Positions 17,074-25,548 are shown, counted from the stretch's first letter. The stretch: 64,000 nucleotides of DNA from Comamonas serinivorans (GCF_002158865.1 NZ_CP021455.1:992001-1056000); one strand, 5' to 3'. Numbers and translations are program-made. Notes: generated from the sequence alone by a model not told the origin.

Positions 17074-18168
17074 TCAGGCCACCCGCGCCAGGGCTTCCAT
17101 CTCCACCAGCAGGTCGTTGCGGCAGATGTCGGCCTGCGTGACCAGCATGCGCGTCTGCGGGGCCAGCGCCGCGGCCACGTGGGCGGCCACGGCGGCCACG
17201 TCGCGGGCGTGGCGCACGTAGAGCGTCAGCAGGTCCACATCGTGCAGGCTGGCGCCCCGGGCGGCCAGCAACAGGCGCACGTTGTTCAGGGCCTCGCGCG
17301 TTTGCGCCATCACCTGGTCGATGTGCACGGTCTGGTGGCCGATGATGCTGGCCGTGCCCGAGATGAACAGCCACTGCGGGCGCCCGTGGGGCCAGGCCGT
17401 GGCGCGCGCAAAGCTGGGCGGGCGCGGCCCGTGCACGGCCGGGTAGCGGTAGGCCGAGATCTGACGCGGGTTCTCGAAGTTCAGCCCCGCCTCGGTGCTG
17501 GCGAGGAAGGCCACGGCGATGTGGTCGCCCTCGCAGCCGATGCCCGTGGCGGCCGGCATGTGGCGCGTGTCGTAACCCGAGGCGTCGAAGGCCTGGCTGC
17601 GGCCGAGGTTGAAGTCGCGGTAGACCTCCATGCCCTGGTCGTTGATCGCCGTCACCCGCGGCACGTAGTTCCAGATGCGCACCAGGTGGGGCTTGCCGCT
17701 GGCGGTCAGCAGGCGGAACAGGTCGGCATAGGCTGCGCGCACGGCGGCCGCGCAGGCCCCCGACGCGGGCAGCGGAATGTGCAGGGCGCCGAACAGCAGC
17801 GCGCCCGACTCGCGGTAGCGGATGGCCCCGAAGTGGCCGGCCTGCACCGGCGTGGGGCTGTGGCAGCGCAGCTGCAGACCGGCTTCGCGCCAATCGGGTG
17901 CGGGCAGGCGCGGCCCGGGGGCAGACGTCGGGGCCTGCGCCAGCCAGTCCTGTGCCGTGCGGATGCCGGCGTGGCCTTTGAAGGGCACGTCGATCGCGGG
18001 CGCCGTCAGCAGGTCGGCGGCTTGTCGCGCGCGCCAGGCCGATTGGCGGGTGCCGAGGTCCGCGGCCTCGTACTGCAGCACGCCCAGCAGGTGGCGCCCA
18101 TCGAGGGGCGCGAGCGCGGGGCTCAGCGTGAAGTCGGGCAGGACGGCGGGGGCAGAAGGCGTGGGCAT
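17074..18168 (-). CDS. Chorismatase / FkbO-Hyg5-XanB2-like protein
   Basis: A 364-residue protein resembling the chorismatase family (FkbO, Hyg5, XanB2), whose members have a RidA/YjgF-like fold and hydrolyse chorismate to dihydroxy- or hydroxybenzoates. Features seen are PFKGHAGIRTAQDWL, a central HLVRIWNYVPRVTAIND with YRDFNLGRSQAF, and FISGTASIIGH in the RidA-like C-terminal half. In Xanthomonas XanB2 supplies 4-hydroxybenzoate for ubiquinone and 3-hydroxybenzoate for a pigment. A similar role here is inference, and subtype residues would be needed to decide the product. The ATG at 18168 is used because a 50-nt repeat occupies the longer open frame just upstream. Confidence 0.78.
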   Translation of the reverse strand: MPTPSAPAVLPDFTLSPALAPLDGRHLLGVLQYEAADLGTRQSAWRARQAADLLTAPAIDVPFKGHAGIRTAQDWLAQAPTSAPGPRLPAPDWREAGLQLRCHSPTPVQAGHFGAIRYRESGALLFGALHIPLPASGACAAAVRAAYADLFRLLTASGKPHLVRIWNYVPRVTAINDQGMEVYRDFNLGRSQAFDASGYDTRHMPAATGIGCEGDHIAVAFLASTEAGLNFENPRQISAYRYPAVHGPRPPSFARATAWPHGRPQWLFISGTASIIGHQTVHIDQVMAQTREALNNVRLLLAARGASLHDVDLLTLYVRHARDVAAVAAHVAAALAPQTRMLVTQADICRNDLLVEMEALARVA

Positions 18169-18200
18169 GAACGAAAAAGGCGTCGGTGAAGTGTCTGTGG

Positions 18201-18250
18201 GGGTATGCCGTACTTGCCGTTTTAAACGCAACGAGAGGCGCTGTATACCC
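18201..18250. repeat. 50-nt palindromic element, copy 5
   Basis: Starts GGGTATGCC and ends TGTATACCC with core GCCGTT...CAACGA. It lies 32 nt upstream of the chorismatase-like start codon, so it should be in the 5' leader of that transcript. Confidence 0.82.
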
Positions 18251-18450
18251 CTGGATGTGCGCGTGCACGTCGAGGAACGCAGGCGCAGACCCCTGAGGGG
18301 CGATCTTACGCATGCGCGCTGGGGCCCAAAAAGGGGCTGGAATTCGCGCCACCTCCGTAGAATTCGGGTTTTCCCCTGGTTGTCACCCACGCCAGGCTCG
18401 CTGCGGCCCTCACCCTGGGCCAAGGCACGACATTTGCTGTCTGACCCGAC

Positions 18451-19149
18451 ATGTCCCCACCGCTATCCACCCCGCCCGGGCCTGTGGCGCCCGCCGCCGT
18501 GCCGGCCGCTGCGCTGAGCACCGCATCGCCAGCCCCTGCAGGCTTGTCCGGCTCGCCCTTGCGCCACGGCCGCTTTGAAGACGCCCAGGCCCTGTTCGCC
18601 GGCTCGCTGTTCGTCTCCCTCACGCTGATGCTGTTCGCGCAAGCGGGCTTGCTCACCGGCAGCACGGCGGGCGTGGCATTTTTGCTGCACTACGCCACGG
18701 GCTGGCCGTTCGGGGCGGTGTTCTTCGCCATCAACCTGCCGTTCTACTGGTTCGCCTGGCGCCGCATGGGGCCGGAGTTCACGCTCAAGACCTTTCTGTC
18801 GGTGGCCCTGCTGGCGCTGATGGCCGACGTGGGGCCGCAGTTCATCCACATCGAGTACCTGAACCCCTTGTATGCCGCCATCGCCGGCGGTCTGCTGATG
18901 GGCGCGGGTTGCCTGTTCCTGGCGCGCCACCACGCCAGCCTGGGTGGCGCGACCATCGTCTCGCTCTACCTGCAAGAGCGCTACGGCATCCGCGCCGGCA
19001 AGGTGCAGATGGCCATCGACTGCACCGTGGTGCTGCTGGCGCTGTGGATCGTGCCGCTGGAGCGCGTCGCCTACTCGGTGCTGGCGGCCATGGTGATGAG
19101 CCTGTTCCTGTGGCTCAACCACCGGCCCGGGCGCTACCAGGGCACCTGA
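18451..19149 (+). CDS. YitT family membrane protein
   Basis: A 232-residue membrane protein of the YitT/DUF161 family, with an unusually long proline/alanine-rich N-terminal segment (about 40 residues). Five to six helices follow. Typical family features are GLLTGSTAGVAFLLHYATGWP, LNPLYAAIAGGLLMGAGCLFL in two blocks, and ASLGGATIVSLYLQERYG. The family has no assigned biochemical function. It is divergent from the chorismatase-like gene, with the 50-nt repeat between them. A later start near residue 38 is possible, but no ATG with a clear ribosome-binding site stands out. Confidence 0.82.
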   Translation: MSPPLSTPPGPVAPAAVPAAALSTASPAPAGLSGSPLRHGRFEDAQALFAGSLFVSLTLMLFAQAGLLTGSTAGVAFLLHYATGWPFGAVFFAINLPFYWFAWRRMGPEFTLKTFLSVALLALMADVGPQFIHIEYLNPLYAAIAGGLLMGAGCLFLARHHASLGGATIVSLYLQERYGIRAGKVQMAIDCTVVLLALWIVPLERVAYSVLAAMVMSLFLWLNHRPGRYQGT

Positions 19150-19158
19150 GGCGCGGCT

Positions 19159-19349
19159 TCAGCGCGTGCTGAACGAGGCGCTGCGCAAGTCATCGACCTG
19201 CGCCGGCGTCTGGCGCGTTCGATGCGGCATCAGGCCTCATGGGCCGAGGGCAAGCCCAGCGCGGCTGCGCCGGCGGTGGCCGCACGCAGCACCGCGCGGC
19301 GGCTCAGCAAGGTGTGGGCGGTGGTCGGGGTGAATCGGGAAAAGGGCAT
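19159..19349 (-). pseudogene. Remnant of a Tat-exported protein gene
   Basis: A minus-strand frame from ATG 19349 to the stop at 19230 encodes 39 residues with a twin-arginine leader: LLSRRAVLRAATAGAAALG. The stop overlaps an ATG in another frame that reads 23 residues to 19159 and ends DDLRSASFSTR. A leader with no mature protein, followed by a short shifted tail, looks like a gene reduced by internal deletion. It could instead be a genuine tiny exported protein. I cannot identify the parent gene. Confidence 0.4.
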
Positions 19350-19722
19350 GGTGTTCTCGCGATGAAGGGCAAGCGATGCACCTTAGACAGCCGCCGCCGG
19401 CTTGTGAAATGCGCAATGCGCGTGTCGATATGCGGGAAACGTTGCGCCGGCGGCCTGTCCTCGGCCTGCGGGGCGGGGCGCCGTGGGTGAGGCGCGCGGA
19501 AGCCGTGGCTCGCGTTGCCCTCACCGCCCCTCGGCATGGGGCCGCGGCTGGACGCCTTTCGGGCTGTGGGGCGATGGCGGGCAGTCGGTGTGGGCCGCTC
19601 ACCCCAGCCCTGGGGTGTTGCCGTGCGGCAGGATCCGGGCTGGGTGGCTTGGTGTGATCACGCCTGGCACGGCGTCATGACGGTCACTCAGCAGCCGGGG
19701 CGGCCGGCACGGACAGGTTTGC

Positions 19723-19772
19723 AGGTATGCTGTGATGACCGATTGATGATCATCGAGTGTGGGTGTATACCC
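19723..19772. repeat. 50-nt palindromic element, copy 6
   Basis: Starts AGGTATGC and ends GTATACCC. The core is the variant CCGATTGATGATCATCGAG, with A20 and T31 changed together relative to CGTT/AACG. It lies in the gene-poor interval 19150-19912, 140 nt beyond the end of the downstream ATPase gene; apart from this element and the Tat remnant that interval shows nothing. Confidence 0.8.
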
Positions 19773-19912
19773 CGAATTTCAAAAGGTTGTCAGCGTTGCG
19801 CTGCGGGGCGACGAGGGTATGCCGAACCCAGCAAGGAGGCCCCGTGGGTCGCGCTGCGCATCGCCATGCCGCTGCTGAGAAGGCCTCCTGGCCGATGCAC
19901 GGACCCGCAGAC

Positions 19913-20710
19913 TCAGGCCACGGCGGCGAGCAGCTCGCGGGTGTAGGCCTCGCGCGGCGCGCGCAGCACCTCGGCCGTGCGGCCGGCTTCCACCACCTGG
20001 CCGGCGCGCATCACCACCAGGTCGTCGCACAGGTGGCTGATCACGGCCAGGTCGTGGCTGATGAACAGGAAGGTGACGCCGTGGCGCTGCTGCAGCTCGC
20101 TCATCAGGTTCAGCACCTGGGCCTGCACCGAAACGTCGAGCGCGCTGACGGGCTCGTCGGCCACGATGAGGCGCGGCTTGGTGATGAGGGCGCGCGCAAT
20201 CGCGATGCGCTGGCGCTGGCCGCCCGAAAACTCATGGGGGTATTTGTTGCCGTCGATTGCGCTCAGGCCGACTTCGGCCAATACCCGCGACACCGCATCG
20301 CGCTGCGCGGCCTTGCCCACGGCTTGCAGGGCGGCCAGCGGCTCGGCCACGCTGCGCCACACGGGCATGCGCGGGTCCAGCGAGGCCTGCGGGTCCTGGA
20401 ACACCATCTGAAAACCCGAGCGGGCGCGGCGCAGCGCGGCCGCGCCCAGCGCGTGCACGTTCTGCCCGGCGATGTGCACGGTGCCGGCGGTCGGCGTTTC
20501 CAGCGCCATGACGAGGCGCGCCAGCGTCGACTTGCCCGAACCCGATTCGCCCACAATGCCCAGGTTGCGCCCGGCCGTCATCGTCAGGCTGACGCCCTTG
20601 AGCGCATCGACCACGGGCGCGGCCCGGAACAGCGACTCGCGCGGCAGCGTGTAGCGCTGGACCAGCTGGTCGACCTGGAGCAGGGGGGCGTGGGGGCTTG
20701 CGGTGTGCAT
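19913..20710 (-). CDS. Peptide-type ABC transporter ATP-binding protein (DppF/OppF-like)
   Basis: A 265-residue ABC ATPase. Walker A is GESGSGKST (about 53-61), the signature SGGQRQRIAIARAL lies near 163-176, Walker B is LIVADEPVSALD, and the switch histidine is in FISHDLAVI. The Q-loop FQMVFQDPQASLDPRM is typical of the OppF/DppF branch that partners a DppD-type ATPase. It is the last gene of a minus-strand operon: permease, permease, ATPase, unknown gene, this ATPase. The C-terminal oligopeptide extension is short. Confidence 0.9.
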   Translation of the reverse strand: MHTASPHAPLLQVDQLVQRYTLPRESLFRAAPVVDALKGVSLTMTAGRNLGIVGESGSGKSTLARLVMALETPTAGTVHIAGQNVHALGAAALRRARSGFQMVFQDPQASLDPRMPVWRSVAEPLAALQAVGKAAQRDAVSRVLAEVGLSAIDGNKYPHEFSGGQRQRIAIARALITKPRLIVADEPVSALDVSVQAQVLNLMSELQQRHGVTFLFISHDLAVISHLCDDLVVMRAGQVVEAGRTAEVLRAPREAYTRELLAAVA

Positions 20711-20767
20711 GGGGCGATTCTCCGGGGGCGGGTCACAGCGTGGCGGCGTGGGCGGTCGCGGGCGGAT

Positions 20768-21387
20768 TCACTCCGCGCACGGGTAACCCGTGCCGTGCGC
20801 CTCGTCGCGCCAGGCCTGCGGCGATGCGTGGGGTTCAGGGCCAGGGCCAGCGCATCACTCAGGGGTTGGTGGGCGAAGACGGCACGCAGAGCGTCCATGG
20901 GCAGGTTCACGCCCCAGTAAGACCGGGACCAGCGCTGATACCACAGGGCTGCATCGGTGGTGCCCTGCCACACCCGCAGATCAGGCGCCAGGCTGTCCGG
21001 ATGCCAGGGGCCCCCCTGCACCGCATGCCAGCCTGGCGTGTCGTCCGTGCACCAGGCACACCAGCTGGTGGCCGCCAGGTCGAACGCGGGCTCTTGCGCA
21101 AACGGCGCGCAGGCCGGCGGTAACTCGCGCAGCACGCGGGCCACGTACGCGGCATCGCCGGGTTGCTCGTGGGCGAACACCTTGACGGCAGCAGCGCCAG
21201 CGCCGAACCAGAGGAAGCCCTCATCGCCTTCGCCCGTGCGCAGGCTGGCCAGCTGCTCGCCGGGCGCCCACTGGGCATCGAAGCTGAAGCGGCGCGCCGC
21301 CCAGTTGTCTGGCGAGACGATGGCGTCCAGCATGGCCAGCGCTGGGGTGACGCGGCGCAGCGTGGCGATGGGGCGCAAGTCAGTCAT
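20768..21387 (-). CDS. Unknown protein inside the peptide ABC operon (probable C-terminal frameshift)
   Basis: I do not recognise this family. About 185 residues (MTDLRPIATLRRV onward, with EGFLWFGAGAAAVKVFAHE and LAATSWCAWCTDDTPGWHAV) read as a normal soluble protein. In the annotated frame the next codons become arginine-rich, and the frame runs 127 nt into the downstream ATPase gene. One extra C in the C run at 20830-20833 would instead give a short ending PHASPQAWRDEAHG and a stop at 20768, leaving 57 nt before the ATPase start. I therefore infer a one-base deletion or sequencing error. It overlaps the upstream ATPase gene by 8 nt. Confidence 0.55.
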
Positions 21388-22528
21388 GCGGCGGGACGGA
21401 AGCGGAGAGGTCGGCGACGCGCACGCAGCGCACGCCGTGTGCCGCGCTCACCCGCTGCATGGGGGGCGCCACCGCGCACACCGGGGCTGCGTGGGCGCAG
21501 CGGGGTGCAAAGCTGCAGCCGCGCATGGCATCCAGGCTGGGCAGGTCGGGCACCTGGCCGGCGATGGTGGCCAGGCGCTCGGGCGGCGCGCCATCGGGGC
21601 GGGGCGCGAGGCTTGGCCGCGCGGCGAACAGGCCTTGCGTGTACGGGTGGCGCGGCTGGGCGAAGACCTCGCGGGTGGGCCCGGTCTCGACGAACTGCCC
21701 GGCGTACATGACGGCGACGTGCCGCGTGGTGTGGGCCACCACGCCCAGGTCATGGCTGATGAGGATGAGCGCCATCTGGCGCTCGCGCACCAGCTCGGCC
21801 AGCAGGTCGAGGATCTGGCGCTGCACGGTGGCGTCGAGCGCCGTGGTCGGTTCGTCGGCGATCAGCACCTCGGGGTTGCAGGCCAGCGCCATGGCGATGA
21901 CGATGCGCTGGCGCTGGCCGCCCGAGAACTGGTGCGGGTAGGCGTCCAGGCGCTGGGCGGCGTTGGGGATGCCCACGCGCTCGAGCAAGGCCAGGGCGCG
22001 GTCGCGCGCCGCACGGCGCGTCAGGCCCTGGTGGATGCGCAGCGGCTCGGCCACCTGGCGGCCGATGGGGTGCAGGGGGTTGAGCGCCGTCATGGGCTCT
22101 TGAAACACCATGGCGATGTGCCGGCCGCGCAGGCGGCGCCACGCGGCGTCGGGGGCTTGTGTCAGGTCCTGGCCCCCGATGCGCAGCCGGCCCTGCACCT
22201 GCGCGCCGTCGGGCAGCAAGCCCATCAGCGCCAGCGCCGTGAGCGATTTGCCCGAACCCGATTCGCCGATGATGCCCAGCGTGTCGCCCGCGGCCAACGA
22301 CAGGCTGATGCCGCGCACGGGCGTGACCGGACCGTGCACGCCGGGCAGCTCGATGCGCAGATCGTGCAGGTCGATGGCGGGCGGGGCCGCAACCGGATCC
22401 GGACCCGCAACCGGACCCGGCGCAGCGACTGCGGGCTCGGGGGTCGATGCAGAAGCCGGCGTGGCTGCCGACGACGCGGCCGCCCAGGCAGAAGCGGGCG
22501 ATGGCGGTGGCGCGGCAGGCGAGGTCAT
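21380..22528 (-). CDS. Peptide-type ABC transporter ATP-binding protein (DppD/OppD-like)
   Basis: A 382-residue ABC ATPase of the OppD/DppD branch. Walker A is GESGSGKS (about 88-95), the Q-loop is FQEPMTALNPLH, the signature is SGGQRQRIVIAMAL, Walker B is VLIADEPTTALD, and the switch is LISHDLGVVAH. The C-terminal oligopeptide domain with its cysteine motif is present (GCSFAPRCAHAAPVC), probably a 4Fe-4S or structural site. The first 50 residues are a low-complexity Ala/Pro/Gly run not typical of the family, so the true start may be downstream. A 50-nt repeat lies 42 nt upstream. Confidence 0.9.
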   Translation of the reverse strand: MTSPAAPPPSPASAWAAASSAATPASASTPEPAVAAPGPVAGPDPVAAPPAIDLHDLRIELPGVHGPVTPVRGISLSLAAGDTLGIIGESGSGKSLTALALMGLLPDGAQVQGRLRIGGQDLTQAPDAAWRRLRGRHIAMVFQEPMTALNPLHPIGRQVAEPLRIHQGLTRRAARDRALALLERVGIPNAAQRLDAYPHQFSGGQRQRIVIAMALACNPEVLIADEPTTALDATVQRQILDLLAELVRERQMALILISHDLGVVAHTTRHVAVMYAGQFVETGPTREVFAQPRHPYTQGLFAARPSLAPRPDGAPPERLATIAGQVPDLPSLDAMRGCSFAPRCAHAAPVCAVAPPMQRVSAAHGVRCVRVADLSASVPPHD

Positions 22529-22569
22529 GGGGAAGTCACGGGTGGGTCAGGGTCGGGCAGCTGATCAGG

Positions 22570-22619
22570 GGGTATGGTGACAAGGTCGATTCAACGTCAT
22601 CGGGAACACCCGCATACTG
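22570..22619. repeat. 50-nt palindromic element, copy 7
   Basis: Starts GGGTATGG and ends GCATACTG with variant core TCGAT...CATCGG. It lies between the second permease and the DppD-like ATPase genes, inside the operon, where it could affect relative expression of the two. Confidence 0.82.
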
Positions 22620-22653
22620 ACCTGTTGAAAGGGGTTCGCACCCAAGTTGCCCC

Positions 22654-23574
22654 TCAGCGCTGGCGCGCCAGGCGTGGGTCCAGCACGTCGCGCAGGCCGT
22701 CGCCCAGCAGGTTCAGGCCCAGCACGGTGACCGCGATGGCCAGGCCGGGCCAGACCGCCAGCAGCGGCGCGTTGAACATCTCGGTCTGTCCCTCGGCCAG
22801 CATGCGGCCCCACGACACCTGCGGCGGCTGCGTGCCCACGCCCAGGTAGGACAGGCCGGCCTCGGCCAGGATGGCGACGGCAAAGCGGATGGTGGCCTGC
22901 ACGATCAGCAGCGAGGCGATGTTGGGCAGCACATGCTGCCAGGTGATGGCCCAGCTGCTTTTGCCGGCCGTGCGCGCGGCCGCCACGAAGTCGCGCTGCC
23001 ACACGCTGGCCGCGGCCGCCCGGGCGATGCGCGCGAAGCCGGGGATGTTGTAGATGCCGATGGCGATGATGGCGTTGGTCATGCTGGGGCCGTAGATCGC
23101 CGTCAGCAGGATGGCCGAGAGGATGGCCGGAAAGGCCAGCGTGAAATCGGCGCCGCGCAGGATGACCTCGCGCAGCCAGCCCGGCGCGCTGGCCGCGAGC
23201 AGGCCCAGCAGCGTGCCCAGCGTCAAGCCGATGCCGACGGCGATCACGCCCACGGCGATGGAGGCCTGCGCGCCCACCATGAGCTGCGAGAGCACGTCGC
23301 GGCCATACGAGTCGGTGCCCAGCCAGTGCGTGCGGCTGGGCGCCTGGCGCGCGATGTCCATGGCCGTGTCGGTGATGGCGTGGGGCGTCCACACCAGCGA
23401 CAGCAGGGCCGCCAGCAGCACCAGGGCCGTGATGAGGCCGCCGATCACCAGACCCTTGTGCTGCAGCGCGCGGCGCAGGGCTTGGCGAACAGGTGAAACC
23501 GATGTGACCAGTATCGGGCTGTTACCGATGTTTGTTGATCGAGTATCGGGTGATACTGGCTGCATGTTGGTCAT
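22654..23574 (-). CDS. Peptide-type ABC transporter permease (DppC-like)
   Basis: A 306-residue inner-membrane permease. The N-terminal OppC-like helix starts near GLVIGGLITALVLLAALLSL, followed by the family motif HWLGTDSYGRDVLSQL. The EAA loop is at AARTAGKSSWAITWQHVLPN and the last helices run to LLGDGLRDVLDPRL. The ATG at 23574 overlaps the upstream permease stop by one base (TGATG), supporting translational coupling. Residues about 6-22 are encoded by a 50-nt repeat and match nothing in the family. If a downstream non-ATG start were used, the repeat would be untranslated. Confidence 0.9.
   Translation of the reverse strand: MTNMQPVSPDTRSTNIGNSPILVTSVSPVRQALRRALQHKGLVIGGLITALVLLAALLSLVWTPHAITDTAMDIARQAPSRTHWLGTDSYGRDVLSQLMVGAQASIAVGVIAVGIGLTLGTLLGLLAASAPGWLREVILRGADFTLAFPAILSAILLTAIYGPSMTNAIIAIGIYNIPGFARIARAAAASVWQRDFVAAARTAGKSSWAITWQHVLPNIASLLIVQATIRFAVAILAEAGLSYLGVGTQPPQVSWGRMLAEGQTEMFNAPLLAVWPGLAIAVTVLGLNLLGDGLRDVLDPRLARQR
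23509..23558. repeat. 50-nt palindromic element, copy 8 (inside a coding N-terminus)
   Basis: Starts CAGTATC and ends GATACTG with variant core CCGATG...GATCGA. It falls within the first codons of the DppC-like permease, the only copy seen inside an apparent reading frame. Confidence 0.82.
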
Positions 23575-24542
23575 CACAACGCCCCTGCACGCACGCGCGG
23601 GTCGATGCAGGCGTGCGCCACGTCCACCGCAAAGTTGACCACGATGACGAGCGCCGCCAACAGCATGACCACGTTCTGCACCACGATGAGGTCGCGGTTG
23701 GCGATGGCCTGGAACACCAGCCGCCCGATGCCGGGCAGGTAGAACACATTCTCGACCACGATGGCGTTGACCACCAGCTCGGAGAACTGCATGCCCAGGA
23801 TGGTGACCACGGGCACCAGCGCGTTGCGCAGCACATGGCGGCGCAGGGTCTGCGCGCGGCTGTTGCCCTTGGCCCGCGCGGTGCGCACGAAGTCCTCGCG
23901 CATCACGTCGAGCACGGCCGAGCGCGTGAAGCGCGCCAGGATGGCGGCCTGCACGGCGGCCAGCGCCAGCGCCGGCAGCAGCAGGGCGCGCAGCCCGGTC
24001 CAGAGGCCGGCCGCCAGGCCATCGTCGAACGACCAGCCGTCGAAACCGCCGGCCGAGAACCACTGCAGCTTCACCGAGAACACCAGGATCAGCAGGATGG
24101 CGAACCAGAAGTTGGGCACCGCGATGCCCAGCTGCGTCACGGTCATCACCCCCACATCGCCCAGCCGGTTATGGTGGGCGGCGGCATACACCCCGACGCT
24201 GAGCGCCACGGCGGTGCTGATGGCCAGCGCCAGCAGGGCGAGCGGCAGCGTCACGGCCAGGCGCTCGGCGATCAGCTCGGCCACGGGCGAGCCGTAGGCG
24301 TGGCTTTGACCCATGTCGCCGCGCAGCAGGCCGCCGACCCAGGCCAGGTAGCGCTCGGTGGCGGGCCGCTCCAGGCCCAGTTCGGTGCGTTTGGCGGCGA
24401 TCACCTCGGGCGAGGCATCGGGCCCCATGGCCACCTGGGCGGCATCGCCCGGCAGCCACTCCAGGGCGCCAAACACCACCAGCGATGCCGCGACCAGCGT
24501 CAGCAGCAGGCTCAGGCAGCGGCGAAACAGGAAAAAACTCAT
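23574..24542 (-). CDS. Peptide-type ABC transporter permease (DppB-like)
   Basis: A 322-residue permease of the DppB/OppB type. The N-terminal helix MSFFLFRRCLSLLLTL is followed by the conserved FGALEWLPGD and by LGLERPATERYLAWVGGLLRGDMGQS in two blocks. Later come five more helices and the EAA loop (ARAKGNSRAQTLRRHVLRNAL). The ATG at 24542 starts the family-length protein. It is the first gene of the transporter operon; the promoter should lie in 24543-24915. The transported compound is not predictable from sequence. Confidence 0.92.
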   Translation of the reverse strand: MSFFLFRRCLSLLLTLVAASLVVFGALEWLPGDAAQVAMGPDASPEVIAAKRTELGLERPATERYLAWVGGLLRGDMGQSHAYGSPVAELIAERLAVTLPLALLALAISTAVALSVGVYAAAHHNRLGDVGVMTVTQLGIAVPNFWFAILLILVFSVKLQWFSAGGFDGWSFDDGLAAGLWTGLRALLLPALALAAVQAAILARFTRSAVLDVMREDFVRTARAKGNSRAQTLRRHVLRNALVPVVTILGMQFSELVVNAIVVENVFYLPGIGRLVFQAIANRDLIVVQNVVMLLAALVIVVNFAVDVAHACIDPRVRAGAL

Positions 24543-24915
24543 GCCAGCAAGGTGCGCTTCGGGTGGCGCGTGCGCATGGGGTGCGCGCCGCGCGGCGAAG
24601 GGGTTGTGGGATGCGGGGATTATGGGCGCTGCAGGGCGTGCGGCCGACGGGTCTAAGGGTCGCCTGGGGCGTCTGCTCGGGCCGGGGGGATGCGGGTGGA
24701 CCGGGAAGGCCTGCGTCGTGATCCCCAGAAACGCGCCCAGGGCGAACAGGTCGCTGGCGCCAAGGCGTTGCTCCCGCAAGCCCTTCCGCCCATGGCGACG
24801 AAGTGGCCTCTGCCCGATGGTCCTGGCGCCATTGCAGACTTTGGCGGACACGGCGACGGGCGCTTGGCGCCTAGACTGGGCCCAATCCCATCCCTCGTAT
24901 CAGGAGTGTCGCGCC
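24543..24915. other. Divergent intergenic region
   Basis: These 373 nt separate the first gene of the ABC operon from the PepSY gene on the opposite strand, and must hold both promoters. I see no gene, repeat of the 50-nt family or clear operator. Confidence 0.4.
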
Positions 24916-25491
24916 ATGAAGTTGCCTGTTGCCCCGTTGGCCCCATCCACCCCCGTGGCCCGGACGCGTGCCCCGCTGATGCATGCCCTGCTGCTGGCCC
25001 TGGGCCTGGCGCTGGCGCAGCCCGCGCTGGCCAGCGCAGCCAAGCAGGTGGCTGCCCTGCAGCTGGCCAAGCTGGACCTGGGCCAGGCGATTGCCGCGGC
25101 GCAGACCCAGCACGGGCTCACGGTCATCGACGTGGAACTGGAGCACGAGCGGCAGCAAGCGGTGTACGAGGTCCAGGGCGTGGACGCCCAGGGCCAGGTG
25201 GTCGAGCTGACGCTGGACGCGGCCACGGGCCAGGCGCTGGACCGCAAGGCCGATGGCGCGCCCAGCCGCAAGGACCGCGACCGCCTCGCGGGCGTCAAGA
25301 TCGACATCGCCGAAGCCGTGCGCGTCGCCCTGAAGCACCAGCCGGGCCGCGCGGTCGAGGCCCAGCTGGACGACCACCTGGGCACCATCAGCTACCACAT
25401 CACCGTGCTGGATGCGCGCAACCGGGACGTGAAGGTGCGCGTGAGCGCGGTCGATGGCCGCATCCTGCCGGCGCATCCGCGTGCGAAGTGA
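24916..25491 (+). CDS. PepSY domain-containing exported protein
   Basis: A 191-residue protein with an N-terminal basic and hydrophobic leader (MKLPVAPLAPST, then LMHALLLALGLALAQPALAS) and probable signal-peptidase cleavage after ALA. Two PepSY-like units follow: LDLGQAIAAAQTQHGL...VYEVQGVDAQGQVVELTLDA, and IDIAEAVRVALKHQPG...ISYHITVLDARNRDVKVRVS. PepSY units occur as inhibitory or sensing modules of secreted proteins and peptidases; the partner is unknown here. The ATG at 24916 follows a GGAGT six bases upstream. A 50-nt repeat begins 8 nt after the stop. Confidence 0.85.
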   Translation: MKLPVAPLAPSTPVARTRAPLMHALLLALGLALAQPALASAAKQVAALQLAKLDLGQAIAAAQTQHGLTVIDVELEHERQQAVYEVQGVDAQGQVVELTLDAATGQALDRKADGAPSRKDRDRLAGVKIDIAEAVRVALKHQPGRAVEAQLDDHLGTISYHITVLDARNRDVKVRVSAVDGRILPAHPRAK

Positions 25492-25498
25492 AGAAGGT

Positions 25499-25548
25499 GG
25501 GTATGAGTTCATTCCCGTTGAATTGAAAACGAGAATGCCGGCATACTG
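25499..25548. repeat. 50-nt palindromic element, copy 9
   Basis: Starts GGGTATGAG and ends GCATACTG with core TTCCCGTT...AACGAGAA. It begins 8 nt after the PepSY gene stop codon, where it could fold at the mRNA 3' end. Confidence 0.85.

Noticed and set aside
19765..19820. Inverted GTATACC...GGGTATG pair suggesting another long palindrome
   Set aside because: The left half is explained as the right end of the element at 19723-19772; the downstream GGGTATG is a chance match.
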